Part shown: in pieces, positions 59,629-64,000 of the stretch
Layout: every line of letters starts with the position of its first letter
Position numbering within the stretch: the stretch's first letter is position 1
NCBI GenBank assembly: GCA_000697355.1
Contig: JNEN01001207.1
Span: 124,001-188,000, forward strand
Reading direction: 5' to 3'
Source of the DNA: Syncephalastrum monosporum B8922
Lineage: Eukaryota > Mucoromycota > Mucoromycetes > Mucorales > Syncephalastraceae
DNA length: 64,000 bases
Translations under genes and position numbers: made by a program
Notes under the pieces: generated by a model
The model's input: only the letters and a program-made list of their open reading frames with translations
Told to the model about the DNA's origin: nothing
The model's database searches: none

Positions 59629-60852
59629 TAGAGCGCTTGTAATATATATTTGCCAATCAACCCGCATGGCTTATCACAGCACCTCCTTTGTTATATTGAC
59701 TTTCTTTTTTGCGCCCCTTTTTCCTTCTGCTTCTCATTCCTTTTTTACTCTCGTTAAATTATGAAACGTTTTGCAGCGACGGAAGTTGGAAGTCATACGG
59801 AACAAGTTGATCAATTACCAAGAATTGAATTATATGGCTGGTTTAAGGGGCTCTATGTTCACGAATCATGGTCGACTCGCACTGACTGTATGTTGCGCTT
59901 TCAATGATTGCGCACAAGCGTATGCATACTGATATATAGTTTTTGCAGAGATATTGATGGAGCATATATGTGAAGATATTGTACGTAATCATGCATCCAT
60001 CATATCAGCACTATTGAAATCAATGGAGCGATGTCAAATCTGCTTCACATGTATATGTGTCTTCATGCTGGCTCTACTATGCTGACCTTTCATTTACATC
60101 ACGAGAAAAGCGAGTCTACATGCATATGTTTATAGTGTTATACGTGCATTAACAATCTCGCAAGGAATATAGCACTAGCACATCAAAAATTGAGCAAAGC
60201 GGCGTGCTGTCACAATGGGTACAGGATGCGCCTGTATGTGCATTACCATATACCTTTTTTCTCTCCAAAGGTACACTTGTTTTAAGTACTACATTATAGC
60301 AGAATCGCTAATTCTATGTGTACTGTTTTGAGCGGTAAATGGCTCACCAATAAAACGAACCGATATCAGTGTCTTGATCTGCAAGCACGACCACGTTGAA
60401 TAGTCATAGGGGAGAATTTGCTGGTTATGAAATTATGTATGTGTGTACACGAACAAGGTATCAGACACGTCAGGGACTACGTTGTAAGCAACACGAGAAT
60501 AGGAGGATATATTTATTGGACGCAGACATGAAATGAGAGACAGAAAACAAGAAGGAGTAAGTCATAAAATCAGCTCTGTCTTCATTGGAGGAGGGTACGC
60601 AGGGTAACACTGCCGGCGCGTGCGTTAGAGCCTTCATTGTCAAGAGCTTACCTGATGCTTGCTCAGAAAACGATGTCTTGGACACAAGGAGCAAAAGAGA
60701 AACGGATGAAGAAAAGGAGCAAGCTTCTCTCCTTCCACGGTGGGACGTGTGGAGGGCACTCTTATATAAGAAGACGAATCTAATGGCCGAGTGCCTCGAC
60801 AAAAAATTACTTCTATTTTCAACCCTTTCCAGTCCTTTTATTTCTAGAAACC
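59629..60852. other. Spacer before third secreted-protein gene
   Basis: AT-rich, no supported gene. The right end is the promoter of the next gene, with a TATATAAG box at 60763-60770. Confidence 0.5.
60763..60770 (+). promoter_or_regulatory. TATA box of third secreted-protein gene
   Basis: CTTATATAAGAAG, 90 bases before the ATG at 60853. Confidence 0.6.
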
Positions 60853-61506
60853 ATGAAGTTCACCTCTGCTTGTATTACCCTTGGTGCGGCTATTACCCTT
60901 TTCTCTGGCGTATACGCCGATAAAGATTCGTTACAGATCGCAAACGACGTGACAGGCGTTCGCTCCCTGGTGGCCAATACGCTTGGTCAGAACGATGCTC
61001 CGAAGCATAGGGCAGCCCCTGCCGACCCGCATGCGCAAGCTATCCAGGATAAGATTGCCCAGATCCAGAAGCAACACGATGACGACATGAAGAAAGCCGA
61101 GGCGGACGGACGAGTTGTTCATTATACCGACTATACGCCCTCGAGCTCGTTTTTGGCGGAGGGCGACCAGCAGCAGCAGAAGACGAAGCGTACGCTAGCT
61201 GAGGATCTGCTAAAAAATAATGCCCAAATCAAATCGGAGGCACAAAAGAAGAAGCAAGAGACGCTGGCCAGCAAATTGGTCACGGTCGACTCGAGCCCGG
61301 AGCCTCCACAGGACGAAGCGCACCAAGGCAAGCCGCATCAAGACGTTGCCTCCATAACTCACCAAAAGCTTGCCCATATTGAAGACACGCCTTCCGGCAA
61401 GAAAAATCCTCCCTCCCTTATTGAGGCCGCACCCCAACACCACAACATGGTCACCGTCCATGCAGCCGATGCTTTGACGGGTCAGGCACTCGATACCAGT
61501 CAGTAA
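60853..61506 (+). CDS. Small secreted His/Gln/Lys-rich protein
   Basis: Unrecognised. A single exon gives 217 residues. The signal peptide MKFTSACITLGAAITLFSGVYA is followed by a hydrophilic chain with no cysteine after the leader. Helix-prone charged segments (AIQDKIAQIQKQHDDDMKKAEADG, LAEDLLKNNAQIKSEAQKKKQ) flank one strong dibasic site (KTKR-TLAEDLL). The C-terminal third is His-rich (DEAHQGKPHQ, APQHHNMVTVH). It has no sequence similarity to the two other secreted genes that I can see beyond leader type, lack of cysteine, lack of introns and a close TATA box. Promoter and leader quality make it a convincing gene; the role is unknown. Confidence 0.7.
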   Translation: MKFTSACITLGAAITLFSGVYADKDSLQIANDVTGVRSLVANTLGQNDAPKHRAAPADPHAQAIQDKIAQIQKQHDDDMKKAEADGRVVHYTDYTPSSSFLAEGDQQQQKTKRTLAEDLLKNNAQIKSEAQKKKQETLASKLVTVDSSPEPPQDEAHQGKPHQDVASITHQKLAHIEDTPSGKKNPPSLIEAAPQHHNMVTVHAADALTGQALDTSQ

Positions 61507-62263
61507 CAGCTTTTTAGATTTTCTCATTTAGCGTATAAGGCTAGTAGTCGCTCTTAATTCCCATAATCTTTGTCTTTGCTTTCAATTATAAATATTAATC
61601 GGCTGCTTTCCTTTATGCACTGATTGGCGAGACTGCACCCATGTCGTCCAATGCAAAAACAAAAATGCCGGCTGTGCGTGCTGCTCTCGCGCTGTTTCTC
61701 TCAGCCTCTGCTGCTGAACTCCCAAATGTAAAAAAAAAAAGCGATGGCTTAACTGGTCTACACGCGGTGAGATCGAGAATATCTTGCAGCCTACCACCCA
61801 TCCATCCCGTAGATAAGGTGTGCCACGGCACCAAGGGAACGTCAAGACGATCCGTATAACAGGCTCCGCGGTAAGTAAACCGTTTTATAGGTGCCATCTT
61901 CTGTATAAGAGAATCAAGGAGAGTAAGGGGGTTGATGTATGTAAGCAAGTATCATGTTCCTCAAGTATAAGCTATCTATGTTACTGTGGTAAGTTTAGAG
62001 AAAAAAATAGAGCAAAGGGAAGATGCTTGTTTCTTCATCCAGGGCAAACAAACAAGTCCCGCTGATGCCAGATCGGTGCATTTGGTAGGTGTCACAAGTG
62101 CGGTGCGCCTGCGTATATGTGTGGTGCGCCCACTCAGTGAGATGTAGCGTTTGGTGTTGGAACAGAAAGGACACGGGTCCAAAAAAAAAGTTTGGTCTGT
62201 CTTTCTTACTCATCTTTCCTCTCTTCTTTTTGTTTTCCTTTCTCTTTCTTAAAAAAAGTTGAC
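61507..62263. other. Spacer with a possible fourth secreted mini-gene
   Basis: Otherwise without features. The right end has a pyrimidine-rich leader directly before the Ypt6 start. Confidence 0.4.
61641..61859 (+). CDS. Possible small secreted protein, 72 residues
   Basis: Weakly supported. An ATG lies 54 bases after a TTATAAATA box (61587-61595). The frame encodes MSSNAKTKMPAVRAALALFLSASAAE, which looks like a signal peptide if the second Met is used, followed by NVKKKSDG and a basic end. An A11 run (61730-61740) forms the Lys codons. The DNA from GTAAAA (61729) to TTGCAG (61790) could instead be an intron, which would leave a shorter product. Overlapping reverse-strand frames have no start-site support. 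Confidence 0.3.
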   Translation: MSSNAKTKMPAVRAALALFLSASAAELPNVKKKSDGLTGLHAVRSRISCSLPPIHPVDKVCHGTKGTSRRSV

Positions 62264-63220
<957 letters not shown>

Positions 63221-63432
63221 AAATTATAATAATAGTATTCCATCTATAACTCATATACGACACATACGTTTGCTCTTGTTTCTTATCTATACTCTCTCTA
63301 TAAAACTTACCTTCTATACCCTCGTATCTACCGTGGTGTGCCAAAAATCAATATTTTTCCGGTGAGGTGGGACAAGAAAGCCAGAGGGTTGTGCGGGAAG
63401 TGAACTCTACGTCTTCCTGCTCTTTTATTAGT

Positions 63433-63974
63433 ATGCCTGACAAAAGACCCTTGCGCGTACTAATTTCGAACGACGATGGTAAAAGTCTTGCTTCTTTGGC
63501 ATCGATGCTGACCTTTGTTAGGTCCTCCGAACCCATCCGATTCGCCCTTCATTCTGCCTTTCATTGAGCATCTTGAGAACCTAGGTTGGGACGTAAAGTA
63601 TGTTCGCCCTCTACGCAGACCATGCGTTATAAACAAGTATCTTCTTTCTTTTCCTGATAGGGTCTGTCTGCCCAACTCACAAAAGTCATGGATTGCAAAA
63701 TCGTTCATGATAAACGACCATATTGAGCTGAGCTATTACAACCGCAAGACGGGCGAAGTCAGCTTTCACAAAGAAAATGACAATGATTTCTACTTGGTCA
63801 GCAACATTTAAAGCAGCCGATGGCGTCATAGTCATATTCATATTCATATTTATGCGATATCCAGTTGAGCGGCACGCCTGCGACGTGTACCAACATTGCC
63901 TTAAACCACATTTTTAAAGACCAAGAGTTCGATCTTGTTATTGGTGGCCCCAACTTTGGCCGTAACTCTGCCAC
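63433..63974 (+). CDS. SurE-type nucleotidase domain protein (PBY1-like), 3' truncated by window edge
   Basis: SurE superfamily metal-dependent nucleotidase domain. In fungi this domain is often fused to a tubulin-tyrosine-ligase-like half as in yeast Pby1; the fusion cannot be tested because the gene runs off the window. Visible exons: 63433-63478, 63522-63597, 63661-63796, 63865-63974. Exon 4 ends at a GTAGGT donor in phase 2, so coding continues. The start MPDKRPLRVLISNDDGPPN contains the SurE metal-binding SNDDG. VCLPNSQKSWIAKSF, YLLSGTPATCTNIALNH and LVIGGPNFGRNSAT follow, with the second metal/substrate motifs. The exon 3 donor (GTCAGC) is weak but gives the conserved LLSGTPATC junction. 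Confidence 0.88.
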
Positions 63975-64000
63975 GTAGGTGTGTCCTTTACAGAGCACGA

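Overview
The window is nuclear DNA from a filamentous fungus. Genes are dense and mostly multi-exon, with introns of about 45-80 bases, GT-AG borders and occasional GC-AG borders. The gene content suggests an early-diverging (Mucoromycota-type) fungus: a 6-pyruvoyl-tetrahydropterin synthase, a bacterial-type iron-sulfur L-serine dehydratase with a leader, a TMEM62-like phosphoesterase and a CLYBL-like lyase occur beside ordinary fungal genes. The species is not determined. I found no rRNA, tRNA, CRISPR array or intact transposon.

Left part (0-25 kb): an allantoate-permease-type MFS transporter; a Vps3844-like membrane protein convergent with signal peptidase subunit SPC3; a 2.1 kb spacer; a mitochondrial L-serine dehydratase; another 2.2 kb spacer; a Zn2Cys6 transcription factor; a rolling-stone/FAR-17a-like membrane protein; a TMEM62-like phosphoesterase; ribosomal protein uL23; an orphan four-helix membrane protein; PTP synthase; and ribosomal protein eL19, whose start codon is apparently split by an intron.

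Middle (25-41 kb): a Rho-type GEF (DEP-DH-PH-CNH), a CLYBL-like lyase, a secreted subtilisin, the TTC27/Emw1 TPR protein, a disordered orphan protein, and a biotin-dependent acyl-CoA carboxylase alpha subunit. The carboxylase reading frame is off by one base near its start. A Rho1 GEF and TTC27/Emw1 both fit cell-wall integrity in other fungi, but their adjacency here may be chance.

Right part (41-64 kb): a spacer of almost 5 kb with a strongly purine-biased stretch; a new 3-exon orphan gene divergent from a predicted pseudokinase; a Ded1-type helicase convergent with D-aminoacyl-tRNA deacylase; then an accessory block at about 55-62 kb. That block holds three (perhaps four) small secreted proteins, each with its own TATA box. 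The first carries Kex2-type Lys-Arg sites followed by recurring Gly-Pro-x-Asp modules. A coiled-coil orphan with a GC-AG intron sits among them. The window ends with the Rab6/Ypt6 GTPase and the start of a SurE/PBY1-type nucleotidase cut by the edge.

Most genes are housekeeping functions with no operon-like logic. The part most likely to hold undescribed biology is the secreted-protein block at 55-62 kb, followed by the orphan gene/pseudokinase pair at 45.9-48.7 kb. Exon borders were placed by hand from splice motifs and frame continuity. All lengths refer to those models.
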